Source: Flammulina velutipes (taxonomy: Eukaryota > Basidiomycota > Agaricomycetes > Agaricales > Physalacriaceae). Taken from it: a stretch of DNA of 64,000 nt. The translations under genes were made by a program, and so were the position numbers. Under the pieces are notes generated by a model. That model did not search any database, was not told the DNA's origin, and was given only the letters and a program-made list of their open reading frames with translations. Shown here in pieces: positions 42,010 to 52,867 of this stretch (position 1 is the first letter of the stretch; each line of letters starts with the position of its first letter). The stretch covers positions 3,472,001 to 3,536,000 of the forward strand of contig CM022371.1 in assembly GCA_011800155.1 (NCBI GenBank), written 5' to 3'.

Positions 42010-42990
42010 ATGCCTTCACCATCCTACCCCAAGCCACCCGTCATGTCCACCCCAAGATCCCGTCTACCTCGTCCGCGCCGCGGGATGGTACCACCAGCAA
42101 CATACGGAAAGCCGTTTACTGTCGCGTGAGTCAAGCCAACAAGGCAGTCTAAATTTTACTGAAGCTTCTGAATCTATAGCGAAGCTAACGACCTCCAAAG
42201 AACAATCCGAGACCTGGAAAAAATGGTAAACGCAAAAGCAGAAACGAAACCGTAAGCTAACAGAGTGACGATTTCGGTGGCAGCTAACGTGACCGTGTAT
42301 GTAGAGCCCTCTCCATGCAATCGCCGAAGGGACCTGAACCAAAGAGGTAATACATTTCGCGTCGCGTTCTCGCCGAGTATGTCACTGACCCCATATTCCA
42401 GCGCGTCGAAGAATCCCACTCTCCCGAAAGCAGCTCTCGTCATCCCAAAACTCGAATATCCACCCATCGCCAGCCTCCGCACCCCCGGCTCAAGCTCCTC
42501 GGCAACTCTAACAGAGCAGCAACCCTCCACTAGTACCAAACCACCTACATCATGGCCAATCCCACCATTGGGACCTCCCATTTTGAGTTCCCCGCTTGTC
42601 AAATCCGAAAAGACGCGTCCGCCTCCGAACGACGATTACTTCGTCTGCATGGATGGCGGGGAGGCTAGATCGTTACAATACAACACCGTCTCCGAAGTGA
42701 GAGCGACGTTCAGCCAACCCCCAGACCTCCTTCCAAGTGGGGAATCAAGGAGGAAGTGGCTCGCGAGCGAACCGGGCATGGGTAAGAGCGGGATGTGCTG
42801 GCAGTACGGCGTATGTGGCGCCTGCTTGAAGCAGGTGTACCCTTCAGATACGCACACACCCATGCATTTCGACTACATTGATGAATGGATGGATCATCGG
42901 TGGATGCGCTGGAGGTTGTTGGCAAGGATGGATATTGAGATGAAGTGGAAGCCTGAGAATGGAGAGGAGGAGTTTGAATCGTTTTGTTAG
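42010..42990 (+). CDS. Hypothetical protein
   Basis: Unknown protein with a Pro-rich, basic N-terminus (MPSPSYPKPPVMSTPRSR) that continues across an intron (GTGAGT to CTATAG) into EANDLQRTIRDLEKM, a short helical segment. Further introns follow around 42221-42258 and 42347-42400. The C-terminal exon is the best conserved-looking part: DDYFVCMDGGEARSLQYN, then GMCWQYGVCGACLKQV (four Cys nearby, perhaps metal-binding), and a Trp/Met-rich acidic end finishing EEEFESFC. No signal peptide. Function unknown. Confidence 0.55.
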
Positions 42991-43142
42991 GCTCCGCGCG
43001 CAGTTTGGGAGATCCTGTTATCTCGAGGTCACGCAGGAGAATGAATATGATGCATGGCGCGCGCGCCTAGAAAGAATCGAGAGACGAAAAAGGGCTTGAA
43101 CCGAATTAATCGATTTGATACTGGATCTAATATACATGAATA

Positions 43143-43899
43143 TCAGACGTTCAGTTTGCATATCGGAAAACTGAGAAGAAGTAAGCTAGGGCTATTATGC
43201 CACACAAGAGACGAACCTTCGCCAGAGACCCCCGTTTCATTCCTCGAAGTAGTGCTTTTTGACCCGAGGAAAGTGTAGGTGTTGCTTTCGGCCCTTGGTG
43301 TCGGGTCCTGATGCTGAAAGCAAGCGTCGTCAGCTCCAGCGATGGCAAAGTTGATGCGCTGTCCAAAAGGTCTAGAGCCGCGATGTTTTGCCATCGACGG
43401 GTTCTCCTCTAAGAGTTGGATAAGATGTATCCTGATATTGCGTATGGAATGGGAGTGGTTCTGCAAGTTTTTGGCGTAGCGTGTGATGGCGTTGATATCA
43501 ACGACGGGTCCTTCAGTTCTTGAACAGACAGCGGTATCTGGAAGTCAAAAACTTGAATACCAGAAGGTAAGGAAAGGGCATCTCGTGAGGGACGGCCGTG
43601 TAGGGTGACTAAAAAATGGAGTATTAGATCGTTATAACCCGCTAGCCTCTTTGTTGGCATCCAATATACAGACCTTTTAGTATAGAGCTGTATGCTCGCA
43701 GGAAGCCCTGGATGCCGCTAGTATGTATCTTGACGTTCCTCGTAGACGCTGACTTGTGGCCACCTGTGAAGCGGCGCGTGTGGTTAGAGGTAAAGAGGCA
43801 GGTTATGCCAGAGAAAGTGAATATAATGCGTCAGACGTCTCGACAAGTGCGACAAGCTCGTTGAAGATGAGTTGATGTATTTCAGGAAGTAGCGACATG
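43143..43899 (-). CDS. Hypothetical protein, uncertain exon structure
   Basis: Possible gene starting MSLLPEIHQLIFNELVALVETS. Parts can be joined: an exon carrying GPVVDINAITRYAKNLQNHS, preceded by the acceptor CTTCCAG, runs into IRNIRIHLIQLLEENPSM and ends at FPICKLNV. The middle exons (about 43560-43860) are not clear. The even spread of charged and helical residues suggests a real protein. No family recognised. Confidence 0.4.
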
Positions 43900-44209
43900 A
43901 TGGTAAGAGCCAAACAACGAGTGATGGGTGGCTTGCTCCTTGTCTCTTCCCACCACCACTGTCATCGACGATTGGCCATGGCCCTAAAGAAGGTCATAAC
44001 CCCCTGCCTCCATGATCCGCTGGCGAGGTCATCTCTGTTCAAAGTATCGGACGCGCATTCTTTGATACTGCACGACACCACATCTGTTGGATACTGGCGG
44101 CGCGTTGAGGTTCTGTCTCGTCGACCGTATCTTTTGGCTTTACACTGCTCGTCAGTCATTTGTTGTGGGCTATCATTGTTTAGATTATTAGGAAATCTAC
44201 GGTATCGTT

Positions 44210-46136
44210 CTACGGTCCTTTCTTCACTTTCAAAGCATCCTCATAATTATCCTGGATGTCGTCGTCCACTAGCCTATTCGCTTTCTTCCACGTCATATAC
44301 GGGAAATTGAACCGATTCCACTGTTCGCTCACGAGTCGCGTACCCAGCTCTTTGTAGCTGTGCAGTTTGATGTGACTGTACTTGCCCGTCTTCTCACCAT
44401 CCTTCTTCTCGGGGTCATGCTTATCGATAACCCAGCGCTGAATGTCGTGAAGAACGTCCAACGCTTCCTTTTTGATTTCCTTGAAGGCCTTCACGTCTTC
44501 CGACTTGGGTTTCATGTGCTCCTCGTCTTTCGCCAGCTCCTGCGCTTTTTCGATGAGCATACCCTGTATCGTTGCGCTCATCTCCTGGGCACCTGCGGCT
44601 CCACCCTTCCATTCGAGCCTTGCGTGAGGACCTCTGGGATCGTCCTTGAATTCGCAGTGACCGTCGTCGAAGATCTCCATCGTTCCCATGATCTCTTCGA
44701 ATGCGTAGGCTGCCGATAACGGTGAGTGTCTCTCATTCCCGACACATGTCTAATAACTCACGGAAAGCCAGATAGATGAAGTTGATTGGATCAAAGGTGG
44801 GCTTTCGGGGGAATACACCATCCTTGTCATGTTTCTTGATATCTTGCTCGAGTTTAGTGTCGTGTTGGATCACCTCGAGCTTGGTGATATCGTTCCCTTT
44901 CTTCGTGAGGAGAGCGAACGCGGGTCCATCCTCCGTCCTGTTCCCTCTATTCAAACGGTCGTCGACACTGATTCTGATCAGTATCATGAATGCATATGAA
45001 GGATCAAGAAGGCTTACTTCTCATACGTCTCTAGCATCATTCTGAGAGGATTTTCCTTTGGCGCCTCCTTGACAAACACGTCCATGGATTCGAATTCAAC
45101 ACCCATCTTCGTGCTGACAAACGTCGCCTTGACGCCTTTGGGCCAATTCTTGAAGCCGAGGTACGCTGCATCAGTTCTCTCTTTGGACCCGCCACTGAAA
45201 TTCCATGGAGCTCTTCCTTTTCGTGGTGTTCCCTCTGTTATCGAGGACCGTGGCCACTTTCCGCCTTGGATGATGACTTCGTCGACATTCTCTTGGAACA
45301 GCTTGTTCATCCTTTCGTCGGCCAACACCGTATGAATCTAGAGGGCTGTTAGGAAACGGCTGACCCAATGTGCAGGATGACTCACGTTGTTCCAAAATCC
45401 TGTGAGCACTATTTTGAGTTTACGGCCATCAGGCCTTTTTTGTCTGAGGACTCTCTCATATACCTCGGCAGCTGGCATTTCGGGTCCGAACCACGCCTGA
45501 TCATTACGGTCCGCCAGTCCAGTCTTTCCTCCCCCTTCCGTGATTCCAATCTGCTCTGCCAATGCGCCCCGGAAGAGGCGCGCAATAGGCTCGGCAAAGT
45601 CTATGCGGCGCACGAGCCCGAACCATAATCGATCGTCACCGTCAAGATATTTTTCTGGCGGTCGGAAGTACGTCTCGTCGACGAACGCAAAGGATGGATC
45701 GGCGGGCATCCCTTCAGGTGTGTACTGTCCGACAAGCAGTTCTTCCCTCTGGTTTCCTTTCTTACGATCCCTGAATTTGTGCAGGATATTGATAGCGTGT
45801 TTTGCCCATGGCGTCTGCACGCTGTTGACTATTCCCTTGAAGTGGAAGCACGGGAAAAGTCCTCCTATCTCATTTGCAGTGGCGTCGCTGAAGAAGGTGT
45901 CAGCTTCGTTCCATGTAGACGGATGTATCTTTCAATACGTACTCGCTGTCGGTGAGAGCATCGAAATCATGAAGGACGTCATAATCTGTGTTGAGTTTTT
46001 TGCAGATCTCTTCGGGGGTTGGCAACCTCGCACGCCTCTCGAGCGCTTCCCTGCCACCTTGTTTCACCTCCTCTGAGTTGAGAGGCATGGCTGCGACGAG
46101 CGGTAAAATGAGTAGGAACGTTGGTGTGAGTTGCAT
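44210..46136 (-). CDS. Secreted nucleoside-hydrolase-like protein, copy A (possible splice defect)
   Basis: Signal peptide MQLTPTFLLILPLVAAMP. The segment DFDALTDSEYVL lines up with the DxDxxxDD calcium/substrate loop of nucleoside hydrolases, with the last Asp replaced by Ser. KIVLTGFWNN and EVIIQGGKWP resemble the later beta-strands of that fold. DPINFIYLAFP sits where the family has HDP, but Phe precedes the Asp. The catalytic set is therefore incomplete and activity is doubtful. The protein is about 90% like copy B at 52868-54813, in the opposite orientation. At intron 1, copy B has the donor TT-GTGAAA while copy A reads TT-GAAAG, so the GT is gone. Splicing could only stay in frame with another pair (for example TAC-GTATTG to AATGAG), dropping about eight residues. 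TATA-like AATAAAAG lies at 46170-46177. Confidence 0.7.
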
Positions 46137-47233
46137 GGTTTTCTGACCAAGTGTTGACAGGACAGGAGTCTTTTATTCAACCTTGTCTACGCCATGTTGC
46201 TGCTGTACTGCCTGAATCTCTACTTCTCAGTCATACAGGTATATACTTACAATTTGGGACAGTTAGTTGACCCGGTATCCAGCGAAGAAACTGAGACTCG
46301 TGGCCATCGCCACATTAGCAGCCTATCACAAAAAAAGTACAGTGACGATCGATCTTCGTCTACAACGGAACGCATTGCGTCTCCCAGAGACATGCAATAG
46401 GTCATTCCCATTTCCGTTCATTCGAGACATATAATGTGGCCCATCCCGGTGGAGATCTCGCCTGTTTCCTATACGACTGGGACAATACTAGACTACTTGC
46501 TGGATTGATTGCTAGACCTAGAATGGCGTAGTGCTAATTTCACTACCTGGTATCTACGCTCATCGCTTACATGGCCGGTCGACTGCGAACTAATGGAATC
46601 AAGACGCTCAATGAGTCATGATCCACCAATTCCTCGTCCCTCGGGCAACGCTGATCTATAACCAAGATGGAACCGACGGCGATTATTGTGGCGGTGCAGG
46701 TTGCGATCATCCTCCGTGAATTATATAGAGTAAGTAGATCCGAACAGTTGATACTACTACCGAGTACCGATATACATCATCGGTCTTAATTCTCCTCATA
46801 TATATTTCCCTCGGCCATTGGCAGTGAAGTAACAACAAGCACCTTGATTCTTTATAGTTCGCCAGTACTTTTAGTTGTACAATGTATGCTTGAAAGGCAG
46901 TACTGAAGAAGCGCCACAGATGTAAGTAGCAAGTAATCACATGAGATATGTAATGGCATGAAGCGAAGACCTGGTCATGCATCCTATATCTTAAAGTGCA
47001 ACATGTGACGACAACGCGTAGTCTGTTGAGAATAAAAATTGTGGCGCACATTTGAAATTAGCTTGGAAGATCTGCAAAGATTAACCGTGAACGTTATTGT
47101 TCAGACTCTCCGTCTGATCTCAATCCATAATTTCACGGGCCTCCTCCCGCGACGAAGTAGGAAGAGGTGGGAGACACCAGCAGCCTGCGCCACTAAACAA
47201 TGATTCAAATGTAACACGTAACGGCGCTCCCAA
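46137..47233. other. Intergenic upstream of copy A
   Basis: About 1.1 kb with the TATA-like element of copy A near its start. The rest shows no gene. Confidence 0.5.
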
Positions 47234-47518
47234 TCAGTACATTACATACATAGTATATTTCAACAGTGAAAAAAAGGTTAAACGCTTGATTTGAACTCGA
47301 AACTGATGCTTACAGCAGTCAAGCAATGCATTTTGATTGAACGGGTAGCTATAGTACTCTAGTTGGGCATGAATATGAGATGCTACTGGCACAGGCGTCA
47401 TACCTGCTCGGATGATAGATCCGAATGCAACTAAGCATATTGGAGGTATCCAATACGTGTGCGCCTTGGATGCTTGAGCTTGAACGTTTGAACCGTTGGC
47501 ATCTAGATCACCTGCCAT
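47234..47518 (-). CDS. Possible small membrane protein
   Basis: A 94-codon frame starting MAGDLDANGSNVQAQASK with one hydrophobic stretch (YWIPPICLVAFGSII). An intron donor GTATGA after FGSIIRAG could extend it to exons further downstream. It lies in the short gap at the 3' end of the HEL2 gene. No family recognised; it could equally be untranslated sequence. Confidence 0.22.
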   Translation of the reverse strand: MAGDLDANGSNVQAQASKAHTYWIPPICLVAFGSIIRAGMTPVPVASHIHAQLEYYSYPFNQNALLDCCKHQFRVQIKRLTFFSLLKYTMYVMY

Positions 47519-47573
47519 TGATAATGTTTCAAAGAAAAGTCTTCACAATGTCTAAGTGGTAACCCCGCATCTA

Positions 47574-50033
47574 TCAACCTGGGAAACTGCCCAAAGTGAA
47601 TAAGGTCTGCTTTTGCTTCCCCTTCCCCTTCTTCCCCTTCGAGTTGCTCACTGCCGGTGGGACATCTTCTCCCCCAACCTCTTGTTCCACAGGCGTGCTG
47701 CTCCCACTCCCATTCCCTCCAGCGTTCCACACAGGCGGCGGAGGTGTCCCACCAGTCCCTAATATCTTCTTCAAGCTCGTGTTGCCGCTCATCTGTGGCT
47801 TCGCTCGGTATGGCGCCCCACTAGGTAATCCTGGGAAAGAAGCCTCATTTAACTTGGGAGGAGGAGCCCTAGTCGTAGTGGTGCTGCTGGAAGACGAACC
47901 CGGAACGGAGCGTATTGCAACAGTGGGCGGGGCTCCATTTGCGCTCGCAGACCATGGTGTTTTATGCTGCGTTTGTCGGAAAGCCGGTGTAGTCGATGCC
48001 GCTGAAAGTGCGGGAAATCGAGATGTGTTGGAAGAAGATGATGCGGAGGACGAGGGCATCGCAGGGAACGAAGACGACGCTGCGCGGGCTACGCGATCCA
48101 GAACTTGTCGTGACGATTGCTGAGACGAACGCGATCCAGTCGAGTGTTTCGCGTTGAGAACACGACCGGAGGTGATCCCAGCATATTGTGTCCCCACAGA
48201 GTTCGGAACGAGGTCAGGGAATTGTTGACGTTGCTGAAAAGCAAGATGTAAGTATAGGCTCAGTGTTCCAGATCAGTTTCATTTACCTCTATCTCAAAGC
48301 TTTTCCAAGAGGATAACACATCTTGCTTCTTTTCTTCCTCATCCAACAGGTCCACAAAGGCGTTGACCATGCTGGCCGTATGTTCCAAGTGACGATCCAG
48401 CACGTTCCAAACCGTAGATATAAGGTCTTTGGCACTCGTCTCGGACGCACGGTATCCACGAATCGCTGCCTTCACGGCAGGAACAGCTGTGGCCGGATTA
48501 GTCGCAAATCCTTGCAAGCGTGAAATGAACGCGTTATGTTTCCTGGAATTTGGTCAGCACAGCGTTGAAAAAGGGTAATGACAAGCATACTGCAAAGTAG
48601 CGGGGTCCACGGAATCCCTGTTAGGAGATGGAGACGAACGTCTGCTTTGAACCGGTGGGGTCGGAGCCGGAAGAGAGGTAGAGCTTGGATTGGCGCTCGT
48701 AGTCAAACGAGCACCAAATGCTTCCCTCCTCCGACTCCCTCCCGCTCCTGGGCCAGGACCAGGTGGTGGTTGTTGACGTGGAGGCGGATCTCGTTCATGT
48801 TCACGATCTCGACGTCCTCCTCTACGGGAAGGAGCGTCCTCAAAGTCTACATTTACCCGACGAGCGTCCCGCTTGTCACGGGAAGACATGTCAGCCCCAT
48901 GCTCGTCTACCATATGCGCCTTGAGGTCCAGCGGTGTATCGAAAACGACGAATTTCTGCTGCTGGCAAGAAGATTGCATGCATGGGTGATGGGCAGTATT
49001 AAAATGATTTTCCTAGGTTAGAGTCAGTACTGACTGGTAGGAGACTAGGCAAACAACGAACAAGGCGTTCATAATTGTGGAAGCTAAGCGCGACGGTCAG
49101 TGTACTGCATCATAAAAAGAATATGAGAACGTACTATTGATCACGAACGCCATTCCGCTTGCAGAGGAAGCATTCTTCATGGCGTTCACGCATGTGCGGG
49201 AACAGTTCGTCGTCACTGAAGAAGCACTCGCGGCAAAACTCGCAAAGGGGATGAGCGCCTCCGTCTGTCTGCTCTGGTACAGACTTGAGGCGATGGTTCA
49301 TGGAGGGCATATGTGCGACGAGTTGGGGATATGTGTAGAGTACATGCTCATGGGCGAAAACTTTCTTGGATCGAATACACAAGTCACTAAGGGGAGTTAG
49401 TGTATTCGGGAGGAGCTGCAGATGATACTCACCACATGAGTTTGTTGTGAGTCGCACGGACATGCAGCTTGAGATCTGACCAGCCCTTGGCGATGAAATC
49501 ACAATCGGCGTCGGGGCAGTTGAAGCGTAGCAATATGAGCGTATCTTCCATCATCTCCTTTGTCTCGAACATTATCGACAACCGCTCGTCCTTGTATGGC
49601 ATGGATTCGGGCGTGAATGTCAGATAGTTTGTCTCTTCGGATGTCGTGAAAATGACCGTCGGCTGAGCTTCCTGCGAAACTGTTTAGCATCAAAACAAGG
49701 CGAGAAAGAAGATAGCGCTACCTTGCAAAAGGTACAATCCGTCTTTTTGTACAGAGCGCGAAGACGGAGGGCACAGACATGGCAGGTCCGATGATTGCAC
49801 TGGGATACACAGAAGTATTTAACTGGCTCTGCGCAGATCCAGCAAACGTCCTCTTCAGGCGTCTCTTCTGCTGCGATCTTGGCGGGCGTGACGACAGCAG
49901 AGGCGACGGGCTGAACAGTGGTTTGGCTATTCCCTTTCGCCCCATTGTTGTTTCCTCCGCGTCCTTTATTCGTCCTGCGCGCATTTTTGCTAGGCTTCGT
50001 AGAAGTAGTCTGAGTGGCAGTCGTGGTGGCCAT
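47574..50033 (-). CDS. HEL2: E3 ubiquitin ligase HEL2/ZNF598 (ribosome collision sensor)
   Basis: RING ubiquitin ligase that marks collided ribosomes (uS10, eS10) and starts ribosome-associated quality control. Start MATTTATQTTSTKPSKN. The C3HC4 RING is CWICAEPVKYFCVSQCNH then CHVC and CTFC. Several C2H2-type fingers follow: CPDADCDFIAKGWSDLKLH, CEFCRECFFSDDELFPHMRE and the HPCMQSSCQQQKF block with LKAHMVDEHG. A basic/Pro-rich disordered region and a short domain (ATAVPAVKAAIRGY through VNAFVDLLDEE) come next. The Ser-rich C-terminus includes the ASFPGLPSG peptide and ends in a Lys-rich KGKKGKGKQKQ and SFPG. About seven introns; order and length fit the family. Confidence 0.92.
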
Positions 50034-50212
50034 GGTAGAGAAAGTGCAATGGATAATGGTGGTAAGAAAGCAAGGGTGTCGCACTGACAGTGGTCGCCGG
50101 AGCGGCACTGCCTAATAAGTGAAATATTTATTTACTTATTTGTTATGTCTTACTCATCTTAACTCATGAACTGACTTCGGCTGCGAAGACGTTGCGGGTG
50201 GTGGTATATAAA

Positions 50213-51751
50213 TCAAAAATCATTATAATCCACGAATTTGACGCGTAAAGACGGAATGTCCTCCCACTCTCCGCCCCTCTTCTCGCGATTCATCTTCAAA
50301 GAAGCCCAATCGCGTTTGCCTCCCCAGTACCCAATAACCTGTACTTCTTCCAGAACCGCACAAGATACACCATCCTGTCGTGACTTCGCCATTTTGAATA
50401 TACCAGCCTGATCTCTTCTGAAAGACCCCCAACCAATCCTGAAGCTTTTTAACCTCGGGAGAAGAGGGTCACCTGAAGTAACCAGTAAATTATCCAATGC
50501 TGCGCGAGGGAGAATTCCGTCGCCGAGGTTGAGGACTTCAACGTTCTCAACACTCCTGAGCAATCTAACGAAGCGTTCGCATGACAACGCAGATTCGGCA
50601 GTAAGAGAGAGCCGTCTAAGGCTATCTGGCACGTCTGAAGGAATACGGATGTTTTCGTGGTCCTCCTTCGAGATATGGATGCATAACGTCGCTAATCTGG
50701 GCACGGAGTTGCGAGACATGAGACGGGCGGCGTGAGGCCAGTCCCTCAATGCGCAAAGACGAAGGGTGTGTAAAAAGGAAAGCGGGAGGGTCGTCGCAGA
50801 CAACGTCAAACGATGGGAAGACGTCGCACAAATCTCAAGGACCTCCACAGCGCGTAGTCGATTTAGACTGATAGGTCCGTGCCCTCGTATCGTGACCACA
50901 CGAAGCTGTGACCAAGGAAGTTCAACCTTTGAACTGGGCACTCCACACATATCGAAAGAGGAGAGGCGGCTAGCACGCCGAAACGCGGTGAATGGTATTA
51001 CCCATCGGTGGGACGTCCTCAGAAATATAGTGGCATGGGTTAAGGCAGGAAAGGACAAATCGGAAAGTGGTCGGAAGAAGGCGGAGGATGCATTTGCGTG
51101 CAGAGATCGCCAGCGTCCCGTTTCGGCGAGGAGAAGAGGCATGACACCACAATCATTCCCATCCTCCTTTAAAGCGAGGCTCAGAGGGTACGATTTAGAC
51201 CGTTGGAGCATGAGACCAAGGCGTCGCAGGAGGTTCTCGGGCGGATACAACGCGTACATAGGAAGGGGTAAATGAATGGAAGCCCAAAGTGAAGGTTGCG
51301 AGAGCGCAATAATGCGCCATCGGCGGGATACTTGGGAAAGAACCCAAGGATGCCGATTGTGATTCAAGGAATCACAGACGCGTATCTCTGAACGACATCT
51401 GTGAGGCCCCTTTTTCGAGGATAAGCACGGCGAACACCATTCGAATATTTCCATGAGAACGTCGTCGGGAAGACTACGAACGGGGTGGAGGAGGGCCTGG
51501 AGTGGGGTTGCGGTGGACTCCATTGCTGCTTTAGTGGCAAGTAGTCTTTGGAGAATATCCCGAGCATCTTGTATGTCGGCGTCTAGGCCACTGATTACGC
51601 GACGGGAAACCAGCAAGGAGGCTCGAAGAGAAGGATAGTCTGCCGGGGAAGGGACGTCATTCGTGACTAGGAGCTCTCGGACGCGTTCATCATCGAGATT
51701 TATTGTCGCCTCAGGCTCAGGACTTTGAATCGCGCACTTGAGTGCGCACAT
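50213..51751 (-). CDS. F-box protein with leucine-rich C-terminal region
   Basis: Single-exon 512-residue protein, start MCALKCAIQSPEPE. A coiled helix (residues 40-85: LRASLLVSRRVISGLDADI) is followed by the F-box LHPVRSLPDDVLMEIFEWC and its second half LSQVSRRWRIIALSQPSLW. The remainder has degenerate leucine-rich repeats. This is the standard layout of the very large basidiomycete F-box family, whose members are thought to recruit targets to SCF ubiquitin ligases via Skp1. Targets unknown. Lacking introns, it may be a retro- or lineage-expanded copy. Confidence 0.88.
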   Translation of the reverse strand: MCALKCAIQSPEPEATINLDDERVRELLVTNDVPSPADYPSLRASLLVSRRVISGLDADIQDARDILQRLLATKAAMESTATPLQALLHPVRSLPDDVLMEIFEWCSPCLSSKKGPHRCRSEIRVCDSLNHNRHPWVLSQVSRRWRIIALSQPSLWASIHLPLPMYALYPPENLLRRLGLMLQRSKSYPLSLALKEDGNDCGVMPLLLAETGRWRSLHANASSAFFRPLSDLSFPALTHATIFLRTSHRWVIPFTAFRRASRLSSFDMCGVPSSKVELPWSQLRVVTIRGHGPISLNRLRAVEVLEICATSSHRLTLSATTLPLSFLHTLRLCALRDWPHAARLMSRNSVPRLATLCIHISKEDHENIRIPSDVPDSLRRLSLTAESALSCERFVRLLRSVENVEVLNLGDGILPRAALDNLLVTSGDPLLPRLKSFRIGWGSFRRDQAGIFKMAKSRQDGVSCAVLEEVQVIGYWGGKRDWASLKMNREKRGGEWEDIPSLRVKFVDYNDF

Positions 51752-52867
51752 GGCACACGATGGACTGAAATTGTTTGAGAACCAAATCGTAATTTAGCAG
51801 CCGATGCAAATCACTTACCTTGAGTCCATTACTCAGTGAGCCCTCCCTGGATTCGTACGTTGACGACGCTAAGCTCTACCTGGCATTCGAAGCTTCCAGA
51901 CAAACAAATACGAGGTGGAAGGAAGGAATAAGTTCGAACAAGGTTCGACCGATCGTGAGTCAACCGACACGTGATTCATTAGCGCGCGGCGCGCGCCGCA
52001 CTCCAAATTTTCAATGACCACCACCATGGCGAAAGAAGTCTTCAACTTGGACGAACCATACCTAAGTATAAGTTAGTGGCTGTTTGAGTTGATGTGCAAT
52101 TGGCAACGTTGTATTACTTGAGCGAAAGGACAAGGCGAGACTGAAGCAATTCAAGCAAACGGTGACCGGTGATTGCACTGGAACGAGTTTCGTCGTGTTA
52201 GACAACGGACAGAGGCCGGCGTAGTCAAAGCACCATTTACAAAATATCAACCACTCAACCATCATTCAGTCCCAATCGGCCACAGCTCGGAGTCGTCTGG
52301 GGAACGTGAGAGTAAGTATAGCCTTGGTGGATCCGTTTCTGCAGATACCTACAGTACCTGTTCCCTTGGTTTATTACCATGATCAACCGGGCATAAGTAG
52401 TCGTAGATCCCAGAGTAACGTAGATAACAAAATAGTCCAGGTGGCGATGTTCCTATGCGACTATTTTGAATCCCGGCTGCTCATCCACGACTATTCCTTC
52501 AACTTGTAAAAGGCTTGGAGGCAAGCCTGGATATACACTAGTATGTAATCAACGCGAACTGCGAATGGTCAATCAAGTGATTAAGCCAAATGGTAAGTAG
52601 TACAGACTAGTAGAGATGTGTAGTAGTCCAGTAGTCAACGATCGACGGATTCTCTACTGTGGTCGGATAAGTTACTGTGACGGTGAGAAAATAGGTCATT
52701 GATCGAAAGGCTACGATCTTTGGATACCGCGACCAATAAGTACCCAGGCGCTCAAGTAGCATTTAAACACCACCATGACGAGCGTGAATGGAACTCCCAA
52801 GGTGTGTAGCATCGTGCCCAAGGCCGCATAAAAGGCCCCTACCACGTCAACGCCCATTTCGAACACG
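51752..52867. other. Divergent intergenic region between F-box and copy B genes
   Basis: About 1.1 kb. A GC-only palindromic stretch (GCGCGCGGCGCGCGC) lies at about 51984-51998, near an E-box-like ACACGTGA at 51969. A TATA-like ATAAAAG at 52828-52834 sits 34-40 bp before the copy B start. No gene seen. Confidence 0.5.
52828..52834 (+). promoter_or_regulatory. TATA-like element of copy B
   Basis: ATAAAAG, 34-40 bp upstream of the copy B ATG. Copy A has AATAAAAG at nearly the same distance from its ATG, so the core promoter seems to be part of the duplicated unit. Confidence 0.45.

Noticed and set aside
43897..44310. 137-codon + strand frame
   Set aside because: Lacks motifs and overlaps the 3' end of copy A; probably chance.
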